From positions 62,001-126,000 of the forward strand of contig NZ_JABFMP010000004.1 in NCBI RefSeq assembly GCF_013359595.1: a DNA stretch of 64,000 nucleotides. Direction: 5' to 3'. Shown here in pieces: positions 52,837-63,423 of the stretch; position 1 is the stretch's first letter; every line of letters begins with the position of its first letter. The DNA comes from Pseudomonas sp. C1C7 (lineage in GTDB: Bacteria; Pseudomonadota; Gammaproteobacteria; Pseudomonadales; Pseudomonadaceae). Under the pieces are notes generated by a model. The model did not search any database. It was given only the letters and a program-made list of their open reading frames with translations, and was not told the origin of the DNA. Made by a program: the position numbers and the translations under genes.

Positions 52837-54390
52837 ATGCAGTTGATTGAACATTCCGACTCGCCGCGCTACATCCGCCTGCACGAGCGGGACAATGTAG
52901 TGATCGTGGTCAACGATCAGGGCGTACCGGCCGGTACTGCGTTTGCCGATGGATTGGTCACCGTGGACTTCGTGCCACAGAGCCACAAGGTCACCCTGGA
53001 AGACATTCCCGAGGGCGGCCAGGTGATTCGTTACGGCCAGGTCATTGGCTACGCGTTGCAGCCGATTCCACGCGGCAGCTGGGTCAAGGAAGATCAACTG
53101 CGTATGCCGACCGCGCCACCGCTGGACAGCCTGCCGCTGTCCACCGAGGTGCCGGACGCGCAGGCACCGCTGGAGGGTTACACCTTCGAGGGTTATCGCA
53201 ACGCCGACGGCACCGTCGGCACGCGCAACATTCTCGGTATCACCACGACCGTGCAGTGTGTGACCGGTGTGCTGGATCACGCGGTCAAGCGCATCAAGGA
53301 CGAGTTGCTGCCCAAGTATCCGCATGTCGATGACGTGGTGGCGCTGACCCACAGCTACGGCTGTGGCGTGGCGATCACCGCCACCGACGCCTACATCCCG
53401 ATTCGCACCGTGCGCAACCTGGCGCGCAACCCGAACCTGGGTGGCGAGGCGCTGGTGATCAGCCTGGGCTGCGAGAAGTTGCAGGCCGGGCAGGTGATGC
53501 ACGAGGACGATGCCTCGGTGGACTTGAGCGAGCCGTGGCTGTATCGCCTGCAGGACTCCAGCCACGGTTTCACCGAGATGATCGAGCAGATCATGGAGCT
53601 GGCGGAAACCCGTCTGAAGAAGCTCGATCAGCGCCGTCGGGAAACCGTGCCGGCGTCCGAGCTGATCCTGGGCATGCAGTGCGGCGGCAGCGATGCGTTT
53701 TCCGGCATCACCGCCAACCCGGCCCTGGGCTATGCCTCGGACCTGTTGTTGCGTGCGGGCGCGACGGTGATGTTTTCCGAAGTGACCGAAGTGCGTGACG
53801 CCATCTATCTGCTGACGTCCCGGGCGAAAACCGAAAGCGTCGCCCAGGAACTGGTGCGGGAAATGGACTGGTACGACCGTTACCTGGCCAAGGGCGAAGC
53901 GGATCGCAGCGCCAACACCACGCCGGGCAACAAGAAGGGCGGGCTGTCGAATATTGTCGAGAAATCCCTGGGGTCGATCGTCAAGTCTGGCAGCAGCGCG
54001 ATCACTGGCGTGCTTGGCCCTGGCGAGCGCTTCAAGGAAAAAGGCCTGATCTTCTGCGCGACCCCGGCCAGCGATTTCGTCTGCGGGACCTTGCAGTTGG
54101 CGGCGGGGATGAACCTGCACGTGTTCACCACCGGTCGCGGCACGCCTTACGGGCTGGCCATGGCCCCGGTAGTGAAGGTCTCGACCCGCACCGAGCTGGC
54201 CCAGCGCTGGCCGGACCTGATCGACATCGACGCCGGCCGCATCGCAACCGGTCGTGCTTCCATCGAGGAGCTGGGTTGGGAGCTGTTCCACTACTACCTG
54301 GATGTGGCCAGCGGCAAGGCGCAGACCTGGGCCGAGCGGCACAAGCTGTACAACGACATTACCCTGTTCAATCCGGCGCCGATCACCTGA
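52837..54390 (+). CDS. garD: Galactarate dehydratase GarD
   Basis: Dehydrates meso-galactarate to 5-keto-4-deoxyglucarate, the KdgD substrate. The 517-residue protein has an N-terminal SAF-type domain (about 1-90) and the UxaA/GarD catalytic part with [23 protein letters not shown] and [20 protein letters not shown], which fit the metal site. ATG 52837 is preceded by AGGAGCGGCGTC. Altronate dehydratase is the main alternative, but gudP and kdgD in the same operon favour galactarate. No glucarate dehydratase (gudD) occurs in the window. Confidence 0.92.
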   Translation: MQLIEHSDSPRYIRLHERDNVVIVVNDQGVPAGTAFADGLVTVDFVPQSHKVTLEDIPEGGQVIRYGQVIGYALQPIPRGSWVKEDQLRMPTAPPLDSLPLSTEVPDAQAPLEGYTFEGYRNADGTVGTRNILGITTTVQCVTGVLDHAVKRIKDELLPKYPHVDDVVALTHSYGCGVAITATDAYIPIRTVRNLARNPNLGGEALVISLGCEKLQAGQVMHEDDASVDLSEPWLYRLQDSSHGFTEMIEQIMELAETRLKKLDQRRRETVPASELILGMQCGGSDAFSGITANPALGYASDLLLRAGATVMFSEVTEVRDAIYLLTSRAKTESVAQELVREMDWYDRYLAKGEADRSANTTPGNKKGGLSNIVEKSLGSIVKSGSSAITGVLGPGERFKEKGLIFCATPASDFVCGTLQLAAGMNLHVFTTGRGTPYGLAMAPVVKVSTRTELAQRWPDLIDIDAGRIATGRASIEELGWELFHYYLDVASGKAQTWAERHKLYNDITLFNPAPIT

Positions 54391-54404
54391 GACCGAGTCG
54401 CCTG

Positions 54405-54473
54405 CTTCGCGAGCAAGCCCGCTCCCACATGGAATGCGCTGTACCTGTGGGAGCGGGCTTGCTCGCGAAGGCT
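54405..54473. repeat. REP inverted pair
   Basis: TTCGCGAGCAAGCCCGCTCC and GGAGCGGGCTTGCTCGCGAA face each other after garD, ending the catabolic operon. Confidence 0.85.
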
Positions 54474-54548
54474 TTCTACCAGACGCCAACGTCCTCTGTG
54501 GCTTATCATTAGCTCACTAACGACACCCACCTCAAGGTCCTCCCCGGC

Positions 54549-55490
54549 ATGCTGGCAATCTTCCTCGAAACCCTGAACATCACCGCTCCGGTGTTTGCCA
54601 TGCTGTTTCTGGGGGTGTTGCTCAAGCGCATCGACTGGATCAACGACAATTTCATTCACACAGCGTCGGCCCTGGTGTTCAACGTCACCATGCCGGCGTT
54701 GCTGTTTCTGGGCATCCTGCATGCCGACCTGCACGCCGCGCTGCAGCCGGCGCTGCTGATCTACTTCTGCGTCGCGACCCTGGTGTGCTTTGCCATCGCC
54801 TGGGGCTGGGCGATTTTCCGTTGCCCGCGCGAAGACCGCGGTATCTACACCCAGGGTGCCTTTCGCGGCAACAACGGGGTGATCGGCCTCGCGTTGGCGG
54901 CGAGCATGTACGGCGACTACGGGATTTCCCTCGGCGCGATCCTTGCGGCACTGGTGATCCTGTTCTACAACACGCTCTCGACCATCGTCCTGGCGGTGTA
55001 CAGCCCGGTGATCAAGTCCGATCCGTGGAGCATCTGCAAAAGCGTGGTCAGCAATCCGCTGATCATCAGCGTGATCGCGGCGGCGCCCTTTGCCTATTTC
55101 AACATCGGCTTGCCGGGGTGGCTGGAAACCTCCGGCCAGTACCTGGCGCAAACCACCTTGCCACTGGCGCTGATCTGCATCGGCGGCACGCTGTCGCTGG
55201 CGGCGCTGCGCAAAAGCGGCAAAATGGCGCTCAGCTCGAGCCTGGTGAAAATGCTCGGCCTGCCGGTGCTGGCGACGCTGGGCGCGTGGCTGTGGGGATT
55301 CCGTGGGGCGGAGCTGGGGATTCTGTTTCTGTACTTCGGCAGCCCGACCGCGGCGGCCAGTTTCGTCATGGCGCGGGCGGCGGATGGTAATCATGAATTG
55401 GCGGCGGCGATCATCGTGATCACCACGTTGATGGCGGCGGTGACCACCAATATCGGGATCTTTTTGTTGCAGTGGGGTGGGTGGATCTAG
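54549..55490 (+). CDS. AEC-family (auxin efflux carrier-like) transporter
   Basis: A 313-residue inner-membrane carrier with about ten spans in two inverted halves, of the AEC/membrane-transport-protein family. MPALLFLGIL and GNNGVIGLALAASMYGD are typical of the N-terminal half and the crossover region. Bacterial members carry dicarboxylates such as malate or malonate, but the substrate here is not evident. ATG 54549 is the apparent start. It stands alone between REP pairs. Confidence 0.87.
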   Translation: MLAIFLETLNITAPVFAMLFLGVLLKRIDWINDNFIHTASALVFNVTMPALLFLGILHADLHAALQPALLIYFCVATLVCFAIAWGWAIFRCPREDRGIYTQGAFRGNNGVIGLALAASMYGDYGISLGAILAALVILFYNTLSTIVLAVYSPVIKSDPWSICKSVVSNPLIISVIAAAPFAYFNIGLPGWLETSGQYLAQTTLPLALICIGGTLSLAALRKSGKMALSSSLVKMLGLPVLATLGAWLWGFRGAELGILFLYFGSPTAAASFVMARAADGNHELAAAIIVITTLMAAVTTNIGIFLLQWGGWI

Positions 55491-55514
55491 GCCCGGGATT
55501 TGTGGTGTCTTTGC

Positions 55515-55604
55515 GGGCCTCTTCGCGGGCAAGCCTCGCTCCTGCAGGGGCGGCGTGTCACACCTCAAAACCTGTAGGAGCGAGGCTTGCCCGCGAAAGC
55601 GTCA
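55515..55604. repeat. REP inverted pair
   Basis: TTCGCGGGCAAGCCTCGCTCC and GGAGCGAGGCTTGCCCGCGAA face each other between convergent genes. Confidence 0.8.
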
Positions 55605-55610
55605 GATCTA

Positions 55611-55991
55611 TCACTCGGATTTCTGGTAGGTATCGATCACTTCCTGCGCCGCCCGAAACGCATCGATCGCCGCCGGCACGCCCGCATACACCGCGCAGTG
55701 CAGCAACGCCTCGCGAATCTCTTCCACCGTGCAACCGTTGTTCAGCGCACCGCGCACGTGCCCCTTCAATTCCTGCGGGCACTTCAGTGCCGTCAGGGCG
55801 GCGAGGGTGATCAGGCTGCGGGTTTTCAGTGGCAGGCCTTCGCGGTTCCAGACGCCGCCCCAGGCGTGTTCGTTGACGAAGTCCTGCAGCGGCTGGGTGA
55901 ACTCGGTGGCATTGCCCAGTGCGCGGTCGACGAAGGCATCGCCCATCACTTGGCGACGTACTTCAACGCCGGATTTCTTGTTCTTGGTCAT
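55611..55991 (-). CDS. Carboxymuconolactone decarboxylase-family protein
   Basis: A 126-residue protein of the CMD/AhpD-like family. The body resembles PcaC (VEVRRQVMGDAFVDRALGNA, EHAWGGVWNREGLPLKTRSL, LKGHVRGALNNGCTVEEIRE), including the PcaC-like histidine in KGHVRGA. However, no other protocatechuate genes are nearby, so it may be a decarboxylase of another pathway or an orphan. Its ATG overlaps the antiporter stop by four bases (ATGA), indicating translational coupling to the CaCA antiporter upstream. No redox CxxC motif is seen, arguing against an AhpD-type peroxidase. Confidence 0.85.
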   Translation of the reverse strand: MTKNKKSGVEVRRQVMGDAFVDRALGNATEFTQPLQDFVNEHAWGGVWNREGLPLKTRSLITLAALTALKCPQELKGHVRGALNNGCTVEEIREALLHCAVYAGVPAAIDAFRAAQEVIDTYQKSE

Positions 55992-57040
55992 GGCAATTCC
56001 CTCTTGTGGTGTTGGCGACGCCAGGCGCGCAGCGACGTGAACAGCAGGAACGCCACCAGCGCCGGCAGGACGAAAAACAGCATCAGGTGCTCAAGCTTGC
56101 CCGCCAGCGGCATCCCGGTGGTGAACGACACCACGTGCAGGCCGTAAGCCAGGTACAAGCCGAGAAACAGCAAGCCTTCGGCGCGGGTCACCCGGTAACC
56201 GGAATAGAACACCGGCAGGCACAGCGCGGTAACGCCGAGCATCACCGGCAGGTCGAAATCCAGGGCGTTGGGCGATACCGACAGCGGCGCTGGCGCGATC
56301 AACGCCGTCACACCCAGCACACCCAGCAGGTTGAACAGGTTGCTGCCGACCACGTTGCCCACGGCGATCTCACGCTCACCGCGCAATGCGGCGATCAGCG
56401 AGGTGGCGAGTTCCGGCAGGGAGGTGCTGACGGCGACGATGGTCAGGCCGATGATTCGCTCCGACAGCCCGAGATCGGTGGCAACCGACACGGCCGCACC
56501 GAGCAGCAGGTGCCCGGCGTACACCAGCATCGCCAGACCGGCAACGATCATCAGCAGGCTGCTGATCCAAGGTGCCGGTCCGCTTTGCTCATGGCTCGAT
56601 ACCGGGCGCACCGAGTGCCGCGACTGACGCAGCAGCAGGCCCAGATATAGCAGCAATGCCGCCAGCAGAATCATGCCGTCGGTGCGGGTCAGGTCTTCGT
56701 TCCAGGCCAACACGAACACCAGCAGGCTGGCGCCGATCATCAGGGGAATGTCCAGGCGCACCAGTTGGCGCGACACCCGTAACGGGATGATCAGCGCCGA
56801 CAGACCGAGGGTGACGAGGATGTTGAAAATGCTGCTGCCGATCACGCTGCCAACGGCGATGTCGGCGTTGTGCGCCAGGGTCGCTTGCAAACTCACCGCC
56901 ATCTGCGGTGCGCTGCTGCCGAGGGCGACGATGGTCAGGCCGATGATCAGCGGGCGGACATGCAGGCGAGCGGCCAGACGCACGGCGGCGCGGACCATCA
57001 GTTCGGCGCCGGCGATCAGCAGCACCAGGCCGCTGATCAA
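55988..57040 (-). CDS. Calcium/sodium antiporter family (CaCA, YrbG-like) protein
   Basis: An inner-membrane cation exchanger with two homologous halves of about five spans. The alpha-1 motif reads GSSAPQMAVS (residues 41-50) and alpha-2 reads VSTSLPELATS; both are followed by GSSIFN and GSNLFN. In the alpha-1 motif a glutamine (Q46) stands where ion exchangers usually have the cation-binding glutamate. No ATG fits the N-terminus: TTG 57040 is the first canonical start but lacks a Shine-Dalgarno sequence, while an ATT at 57082 has GGAG eight bases upstream and adds FGLADIPLISLIE. It is just downstream of the RlpA-like gene. Confidence 0.85.
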   Translation of the reverse strand: MISGLVLLIAGAELMVRAAVRLAARLHVRPLIIGLTIVALGSSAPQMAVSLQATLAHNADIAVGSVIGSSIFNILVTLGLSALIIPLRVSRQLVRLDIPLMIGASLLVFVLAWNEDLTRTDGMILLAALLLYLGLLLRQSRHSVRPVSSHEQSGPAPWISSLLMIVAGLAMLVYAGHLLLGAAVSVATDLGLSERIIGLTIVAVSTSLPELATSLIAALRGEREIAVGNVVGSNLFNLLGVLGVTALIAPAPLSVSPNALDFDLPVMLGVTALCLPVFYSGYRVTRAEGLLFLGLYLAYGLHVVSFTTGMPLAGKLEHLMLFFVLPALVAFLLFTSLRAWRRQHHKRELP

Positions 57041-57097
57041 TTCGATCAGGCTGATCAGCGGAATGTCGGCTAGTCCGAAAATAGTCGGGGCTCCGTA

Positions 57098-57469
57098 TCA
57101 GTCGAGGGCCTGCACGCGAACCCGTGCGGTGCCGCTTCTGAGCATCCCCAAGCGTTCGGCGGCTTCGTGGGACAGGTCGATCAGACGGCCGCGGGTGTGA
57201 GGTCCGCGATCGTTGATGCGCACCACGCAGGATCTGTCGTTGCTCAGATTGGTGACCTTCACCCGCGTGCCGAAGGGCAGTTGGCGGTGGGCGGCGGTCA
57301 GGGAATTCTTGTCGAAACGCTCGCCGCTGGCGGTGCGTTTGCCTTGATGTTTGGCGCCGTAATAGGACGCTATGCCGGTCTTGTCATAGCCATGCGGGTC
57401 GACGGTGTCGGTGCTGGCGCAGCCGGCAAGCAGCGAGAGCAGGGCGCAGGCGCCGAGTAGACGCTTCAT
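57098..57469 (-). CDS. RlpA-like double-psi beta-barrel lipoprotein (short form)
   Basis: A 123-residue outer-membrane lipoprotein candidate. The lipobox LLAGCAS (cysteine at residue 17) follows MKRLLGACALLSLL, and the rest is a double-psi beta-barrel: GIASYYGAKHQGKRTASGER, LTAAHRQLPFGTRVKVTNL, VVRINDRGPHTRGRLIDLS. This is the catalytic domain of RlpA lytic transglycosylases, but the C-terminal SPOR domain of full RlpA is absent, so it is a short paralogue. It is the first gene of the minus-strand unit with the antiporter and CMD-family genes. Confidence 0.88.
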   Translation of the reverse strand: MKRLLGACALLSLLAGCASTDTVDPHGYDKTGIASYYGAKHQGKRTASGERFDKNSLTAAHRQLPFGTRVKVTNLSNDRSCVVRINDRGPHTRGRLIDLSHEAAERLGMLRSGTARVRVQALD

Positions 57470-57502
57470 AAACGGATTCCCCGAAGCAACTGTAAGCGGT
57501 TT

Positions 57503-57636
57503 ATGTGGCGAGGGGGCTCGCCCCCGCTGGACTGCGCAGCAGTCCCAAAACTGAATACTGGGATTGTCAGATAATCCGCAAGTTCAGCCTTCGGGGTCGC
57601 TTCGCAACCCAACGGGGGCAAGCCCCCTCGCCACAC
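57503..57636. repeat. REP inverted pair, third sequence type
   Basis: TGTGGCGAGGGGGCTCGCCC and GGGGGCAAGCCCCCTCGCCA face each other across about 90 bases that hold further small dyads. It lies between gatB and the RlpA-like gene. Confidence 0.75.
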
Positions 57637-57689
57637 AAGCTCGCTCCTGCAAGGTTTTGAGCCAGGTTTGAAAACTGGCTCCATCTTTG

Positions 57690-59135
57690 TCAGCCTTCGA
57701 GCTTGCTTTTCAGCAATTCGTTCACTTGCTGCGGGTTGGCCTTGCCTTTGGAGGCTTTCATGGCCTGGCCGACGAAGAAGCCGAACATCTTGCCGCGCTT
57801 GGCTTCGTCTGCCGCGCGGTACTGTTCGACCTGCTCGGCGTTGGCCGCGAGCATTTCGTCCAGCACGGCGGAGATGGCGCCGGTGTCGGTCACTTGCTTG
57901 AGGCCGCGCTTGTCGATGATCTCGTCAGCGTTACCTTCGCCGTTGGCCATGGCTTCGAACACCACCTTGGCGATCTTGCCGGAGATGGTGTTGTCCTTGA
58001 TGCGCAGCAGCATGCCGCCCAGTTGCTCGGCCGAAACCGGCGACTCTTCGATGTCCAGGCCTTGCTTGTTGAGCAGGCTGCCCAACTCCACCATCACCCA
58101 GTTGGCCGCCAGCTTGGCGTCCCCGCCGATGCTGGCGACTTTTTCGAAGTAGTCTGCCTGCTCGCGGCTGGTGGCCAGCACGCTGGCGTCGTAGACCGAC
58201 AGACCGAACTGCGCCTGGAAACGCTCGCGTTTCTGCGGCGGCAATTCCGGCAGGGTCGCGCGCACTTCATCGAGGAAGGATTGCTCGATGACCACCGGCA
58301 GCAGGTCCGGATCGGGGAAGTAACGGTAGTCGTTGGCTTCCTCTTTACTGCGCATCGGACGGGTCTCGTCCTTGTTCGGATCGTACAGGCGGGTCTGCTG
58401 GATCACCTTGCCACCGTCTTCGATCAGCTCGATCTGACGCTGGATTTCGCTGTTGATCGCCTTCTCGATGAAGCGGAACGAGTTGACGTTCTTGATCTCG
58501 CAGCGGGTGCCGAACTCGGCCTGGCCTTTCGGACGGATCGACACGTTGCAGTCGCAACGCAGCGAGCCTTCGGCCATATTGCCGTCGCAGATGCCCAGGT
58601 AACGCACCAGCGCATGGATCGCCTTGACGTAGGCCACGGCTTCCTTGGCGCTGCGCATGTCAGGCTCGGAAACGATTTCCAGCAGCGGCGTGCCGGCACG
58701 GTTCAGGTCGATGCCGGTAGCGCCGCCGAATTCCTCGTGCAGGCTCTTGCCGGCGTCTTCTTCCAGGTGCGCGCGGGTGATGCCGACGCGTTTGACCGTG
58801 CCGTCTTCCAGGGCGATGTCCAGGTGGCCCTTGCCGACGATCGGCAATTCCATCTGGCTGATCTGATAGCCCTTGGGCAGGTCAGGGTAGAAGTAGTTCT
58901 TGCGGGCGAACACGTTGTGCTGGCCGATCTCGGCGTCGATCGCCTGACCGAACATCACGGCCATGCGCACCGCTTCCTGGTTCAGCACCGGCAGAACGCC
59001 AGGCATGCCCAGGTCGATCAGGCTGGCCTGGGTGTTCGGCTCGGAACCGAACGTGGTGGAACTACCGGAAAAGATTTTCGACCGGGTGGTGAGCTGGGTG
59101 TGAATCTCCAGCCCGATCACGACTTCCCATTGCAT
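57690..59135 (-). CDS. gatB: Asp-tRNA(Asn)/Glu-tRNA(Gln) amidotransferase subunit B
   Basis: The tRNA-binding and kinase subunit of GatCAB, which amidates mischarged Glu-tRNA(Gln) or Asp-tRNA(Asn). The 481-residue protein starts [15 protein letters not shown], has the cradle motifs [14 protein letters not shown] and [17 protein letters not shown], and ends with the YqeY-like helical tail ([13 protein letters not shown]). I chose ATG 59135 with GAGGAGAAACAC upstream; open frame beyond it lies in gatA. It is the third gene of gatCAB. Confidence 0.96.
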   Translation of the reverse strand: MQWEVVIGLEIHTQLTTRSKIFSGSSTTFGSEPNTQASLIDLGMPGVLPVLNQEAVRMAVMFGQAIDAEIGQHNVFARKNYFYPDLPKGYQISQMELPIVGKGHLDIALEDGTVKRVGITRAHLEEDAGKSLHEEFGGATGIDLNRAGTPLLEIVSEPDMRSAKEAVAYVKAIHALVRYLGICDGNMAEGSLRCDCNVSIRPKGQAEFGTRCEIKNVNSFRFIEKAINSEIQRQIELIEDGGKVIQQTRLYDPNKDETRPMRSKEEANDYRYFPDPDLLPVVIEQSFLDEVRATLPELPPQKRERFQAQFGLSVYDASVLATSREQADYFEKVASIGGDAKLAANWVMVELGSLLNKQGLDIEESPVSAEQLGGMLLRIKDNTISGKIAKVVFEAMANGEGNADEIIDKRGLKQVTDTGAISAVLDEMLAANAEQVEQYRAADEAKRGKMFGFFVGQAMKASKGKANPQQVNELLKSKLEG

Positions 59136-59145
59136 GTGTTTCTCC

Positions 59146-60597
59146 TCAGAAGCCGGTTGGGGTGCGGGTGTGCCAGTCAGTATTGAGCTGGTACTGGTGC
59201 GCAACGTTGAGCAAGCGGCCTTCCTGGAAATACGGGGCGAGCAGCTGCACGCCGACCGGCAGACCGTCGACGAAACCGGCAGGCATGGACAAGCCCGGCA
59301 GACCCGCGAGGTTGGCGGTGATGGTGTAGACGTCTTCCAGGTACGCAGCGACCGGGTCGCTGTTCTTGGCGCCGAGCTTCCAGGCCGGGTTCGGCGTGGT
59401 TGGGCCGAGGATGATGTCGACTTCATTGAAGGCAGCCATGAAGTCGTTCTTGATCAAGCGACGGATCTTCTGTGCCTTCAGGTAATAGGCATCGTAGTAA
59501 CCGGCGGACAGCGCGTAGGCGCCGACCATGATCCGGCGCTGCACTTCCGCGCCGAAGCCTTCGCCACGGGAACGCTTGTACAGGTCGCTCAGGTTGACCG
59601 GGTTCTCGCAACGATGGCCGAAGCGCACGCCGTCGAAACGCGAAAGGTTCGAGGAGGCTTCAGCCGGGGCGATCACGTAGTACGCAGGAATGGCGTGCTG
59701 CATGTTCGGCAGGCTGATTTCCTTGACCACGGCGCCGAGCTTTTCCAGCTCCTTGACGCTGTTGTGGATCAGCTCGGCGATGCGCGGGTCGAGACCGGCG
59801 CCGAAGTACTCTTTCGGCACGCCGATGCGCAGGCCCTGCAGCGAGCCGTTTAGGCCGGCGCTGTAGTCCGGCACGGGTTCGTCGATGCTGGTGGAGTCAT
59901 TCGGATCGAAGCCGGCCATACCTTGCAACAAAATTGCACAGTCTTCGGCGGTGCGAGCCAACGGACCGCCCTGATCGAGACTGGAGGCGTAGGCGATCAT
60001 GCCCCAACGGGAAACGCGACCGTACGTCGGTTTCAGGCCGGTGAGGTTGGTCAGCGCAGCGGGCTGACGAATGGAACCGCCGGTGTCGGTGCCGGTGGCG
60101 GCGGGCAGCAGACGAGCGGCAACCGCGGCGGCCGAACCACCGGACGAACCGCCCGGTACGTGCTCCAGGTTCCACGGGTTTTTCACCGCGCCGTAGTAGC
60201 TCGACTCGTTGGCCGAGCCCATGGCGAATTCGTCCATGTTGGTCTTGCCCAGGGTCACAGCCCCGGCAGCGGCCAGCTTGGCGACCACGGTGGCGTCGTA
60301 GGGCGCCTTGAAGTTGTCGAGCATCTTCGAGCCGCAGCTGGTGCGGATGCCCTGGGTGCAGAACAGGTCTTTATGGGCGATCGGCGCGCCGAGCAGGGCG
60401 CCGTCCTCACCATTGGCCCGGCGCGCGTCAGCGGCTTTCGCCTGGCTGAGGGCCAGCTCTTCGGTGAGGCTGATGAAACTGTTGAGCTGCGGATCGAGCT
60501 GGGCGATGCGCGCCAGCAGGGCTTTGGTCAGCTCTTCGGAGGAAAACTTCTTGTCGGCGAGACCGCGGGCGATCTCGGCCAGAGTCAATTGATGCAT
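59146..60597 (-). CDS. gatA: Asp-tRNA(Asn)/Glu-tRNA(Gln) amidotransferase subunit A
   Basis: The glutaminase/amidase subunit of GatCAB. The 483-residue amidase-signature protein shows the catalytic triad: lysine in PIAHKDLFC, cis-serine in [13 protein letters not shown] and nucleophilic serine in [13 protein letters not shown]. It supplies ammonia to GatB through an internal channel. It sits between gatC (16-base gap) and gatB (ten-base gap) in one minus-strand operon. Confidence 0.97.
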   Translation of the reverse strand: MHQLTLAEIARGLADKKFSSEELTKALLARIAQLDPQLNSFISLTEELALSQAKAADARRANGEDGALLGAPIAHKDLFCTQGIRTSCGSKMLDNFKAPYDATVVAKLAAAGAVTLGKTNMDEFAMGSANESSYYGAVKNPWNLEHVPGGSSGGSAAAVAARLLPAATGTDTGGSIRQPAALTNLTGLKPTYGRVSRWGMIAYASSLDQGGPLARTAEDCAILLQGMAGFDPNDSTSIDEPVPDYSAGLNGSLQGLRIGVPKEYFGAGLDPRIAELIHNSVKELEKLGAVVKEISLPNMQHAIPAYYVIAPAEASSNLSRFDGVRFGHRCENPVNLSDLYKRSRGEGFGAEVQRRIMVGAYALSAGYYDAYYLKAQKIRRLIKNDFMAAFNEVDIILGPTTPNPAWKLGAKNSDPVAAYLEDVYTITANLAGLPGLSMPAGFVDGLPVGVQLLAPYFQEGRLLNVAHQYQLNTDWHTRTPTGF

Positions 60598-60613
60598 TGC
60601 AGGCTCTTTCCCT

Positions 60614-60901
60614 TTAGTCGATGACTTTCGGAACCAGGTACAGGCCGTTTTCGACCGCTGGTGCGATGGACTGGTAGGCCTCGCGATTATTGGTCTCGGT
60701 CACGACGTCCGCACGCAGGCGCTGGCTGGCTTCCAGTGGGTGGGCCAGCGGTTCGATACCATCGGTATTGACGGCCTGCATTTCGTCGACCAGTCCGAGA
60801 ATGCTGTTGAGGGCCGAAGTGACGTTTGGAAGATCGGCTTCATTGAGGCCAAGGCAGGCCAGATGAGCGATTTTTTCCACGTCGGAGCGTTCTAGAGCCA
60901 T
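60614..60901 (-). CDS. gatC: Asp-tRNA(Asn)/Glu-tRNA(Gln) amidotransferase subunit C
   Basis: The 95-residue subunit that wraps around GatA and GatB and stabilises the complex. The N-terminal helices ([18 protein letters not shown]) and the mid-protein [20 protein letters not shown] are typical. It is the first gene of gatCAB and is divergent from mreB across about 210 bases that should hold both promoters. Confidence 0.95.
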   Translation of the reverse strand: MALERSDVEKIAHLACLGLNEADLPNVTSALNSILGLVDEMQAVNTDGIEPLAHPLEASQRLRADVVTETNNREAYQSIAPAVENGLYLVPKVID

Positions 60902-61100
60902 TGGGGTTCTCCAGTGGAAAACAAAACGGACACTGTCCGTGTGTTAGTTTGTCGGAACGCAACCGCACTTCTACGGTCATAAGGCCGCGATTGTGGGGCT
61001 TGGTGCGCAGAAAAGCGGCCAATTTAACATATTGGCGCCTTGCCCAAAATCCCTGTCGTTGTTAGAGTTTGCCGCACTTTTTTACCCACGCGTTGCCTAG

Positions 61101-62150
<1,050 letters not shown>

Positions 62151-62319
62151 GTCGCCGGATTGCCTCTATGCTGTTGAGCGCGCAGGCGGCACTTTGCAGT
62201 GCTGCCTGTTCGCGTTTATCTTCTGTCAGTTTTCATCCAGGCCGGTCTGCCTATGAATAAAGAGAACATTTGCCTGGGAGGAGCGGCTTATTAAACCGCT
62301 TTTCACCAAGGGTCCATCG

Positions 62320-63423
62320 TTGGGCGTGCGCTTGTTGGTGCTGGTCGTGCTATCGGTCGCGCTGATGGTCGTCGATGCCCGCTTTACACTGCTCAAGCCG
62401 GTGCGCAGCCAGATGTCGCTGGTGCTGATGCAGTCCTACTGGATCACCGACCTGCCGCAGCGGCTGTTCGAAGGCGTGGCCAGCCAGTTTGGCAGCCGGA
62501 CCGAACTCGTCGCCGAAAACGAAAAACTCAAGAGCGAAAACCTGCTGTTGCAGGGGCGCATGCAAAAGCTTGCCTCCCTGACCGAGCAGAACGTTCGCCT
62601 GCGCGAATTGCTCAACTCTTCGGCGCTGGTCAATGAAAAGGTCGAAGTGGCCGAACTGATCGGCATGGACCCCAACCCCTTCACCCATCGCATCATCATC
62701 AACAAAGGTGAGCGTGATGGTGTGGTCCTCGGCCAGCCGGTGCTCGATGCCCGTGGTCTGATGGGGCAGGTGGTCGAGCTGATGCCTTATACCTCCCGTG
62801 TCCTGTTGCTGACCGACTCGACCCACAGCATTCCGGTCCAGGTCAATCGCAACGGCCTGCGGGCGATTGCCAGCGGCACTGGCAACCCGGAACGTCTCGA
62901 ACTGCGTCACGTGGCGGACACCGCCGACATCAAGGAAGGCGATCTGCTGGTCAGCTCCGGCCTGGGTCAGCGTTTCCCGGCGGGTTATCCGGTGGCCACG
63001 GTCAAGGAAGTGCTGCACGACACCGGCCAGCCGTTCGCCGTCGTCCGCGCCGTGCCGACCGCCGCCCTCAATCGCAGCCGTTACCTGTTGCTGGTGTTCA
63101 GCGACAACCGCACCGCGGAAGAGCGCGCCAATGACGCCGCGCAGGCCCAGGAAGCACTGGATGCGCAGGGTGGTGGTCCGATGATGCCGGCGACCGTGCC
63201 GAAGCCCGCGCTGGTTCCGGCTGCGGCGGCGGCACCTGCTGCTCCGGCGACTCCAGCAGCGCCCGCAGCGCCGGCAACGGCCCCGGCGACCACACCGGCC
63301 AAACCGGCCGCGTCCCATTCCGCTGCGTCCAAGCCGCCAGCCAAGCCTGCGGTAACGCAACCCGCCAAGCCGGCTGCCAAACCGCCTGTCTCTGCGCCGG
63401 CTAACACGGAGAGAGAAGAATAA
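62320..63423 (+). CDS. mreC: Rod shape-determining protein MreC
   Basis: An inner-membrane bitopic protein that joins MreB to the elongation machinery. It has an N-terminal membrane segment (VLVVLSVALMVVD), a coiled-coil (about 55-95, ENEKLKSENLLLQGRMQKLA) and the periplasmic MreC domain, then an unusual Ala/Pro-rich C-terminal tail (about 285-360). TTG 62320 (367 residues) is the first canonical start, but a stronger case exists for ATT 62290: GGGAGGAG lies six bases before it and the extension IKPLFTKGPS matches the N-terminus I recall for Pseudomonas MreC. That form would have 377 residues. Confidence 0.9.
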   Translation: MGVRLLVLVVLSVALMVVDARFTLLKPVRSQMSLVLMQSYWITDLPQRLFEGVASQFGSRTELVAENEKLKSENLLLQGRMQKLASLTEQNVRLRELLNSSALVNEKVEVAELIGMDPNPFTHRIIINKGERDGVVLGQPVLDARGLMGQVVELMPYTSRVLLLTDSTHSIPVQVNRNGLRAIASGTGNPERLELRHVADTADIKEGDLLVSSGLGQRFPAGYPVATVKEVLHDTGQPFAVVRAVPTAALNRSRYLLLVFSDNRTAEERANDAAQAQEALDAQGGGPMMPATVPKPALVPAAAAAPAAPATPAAPAAPATAPATTPAKPAASHSAASKPPAKPAVTQPAKPAAKPPVSAPANTEREE

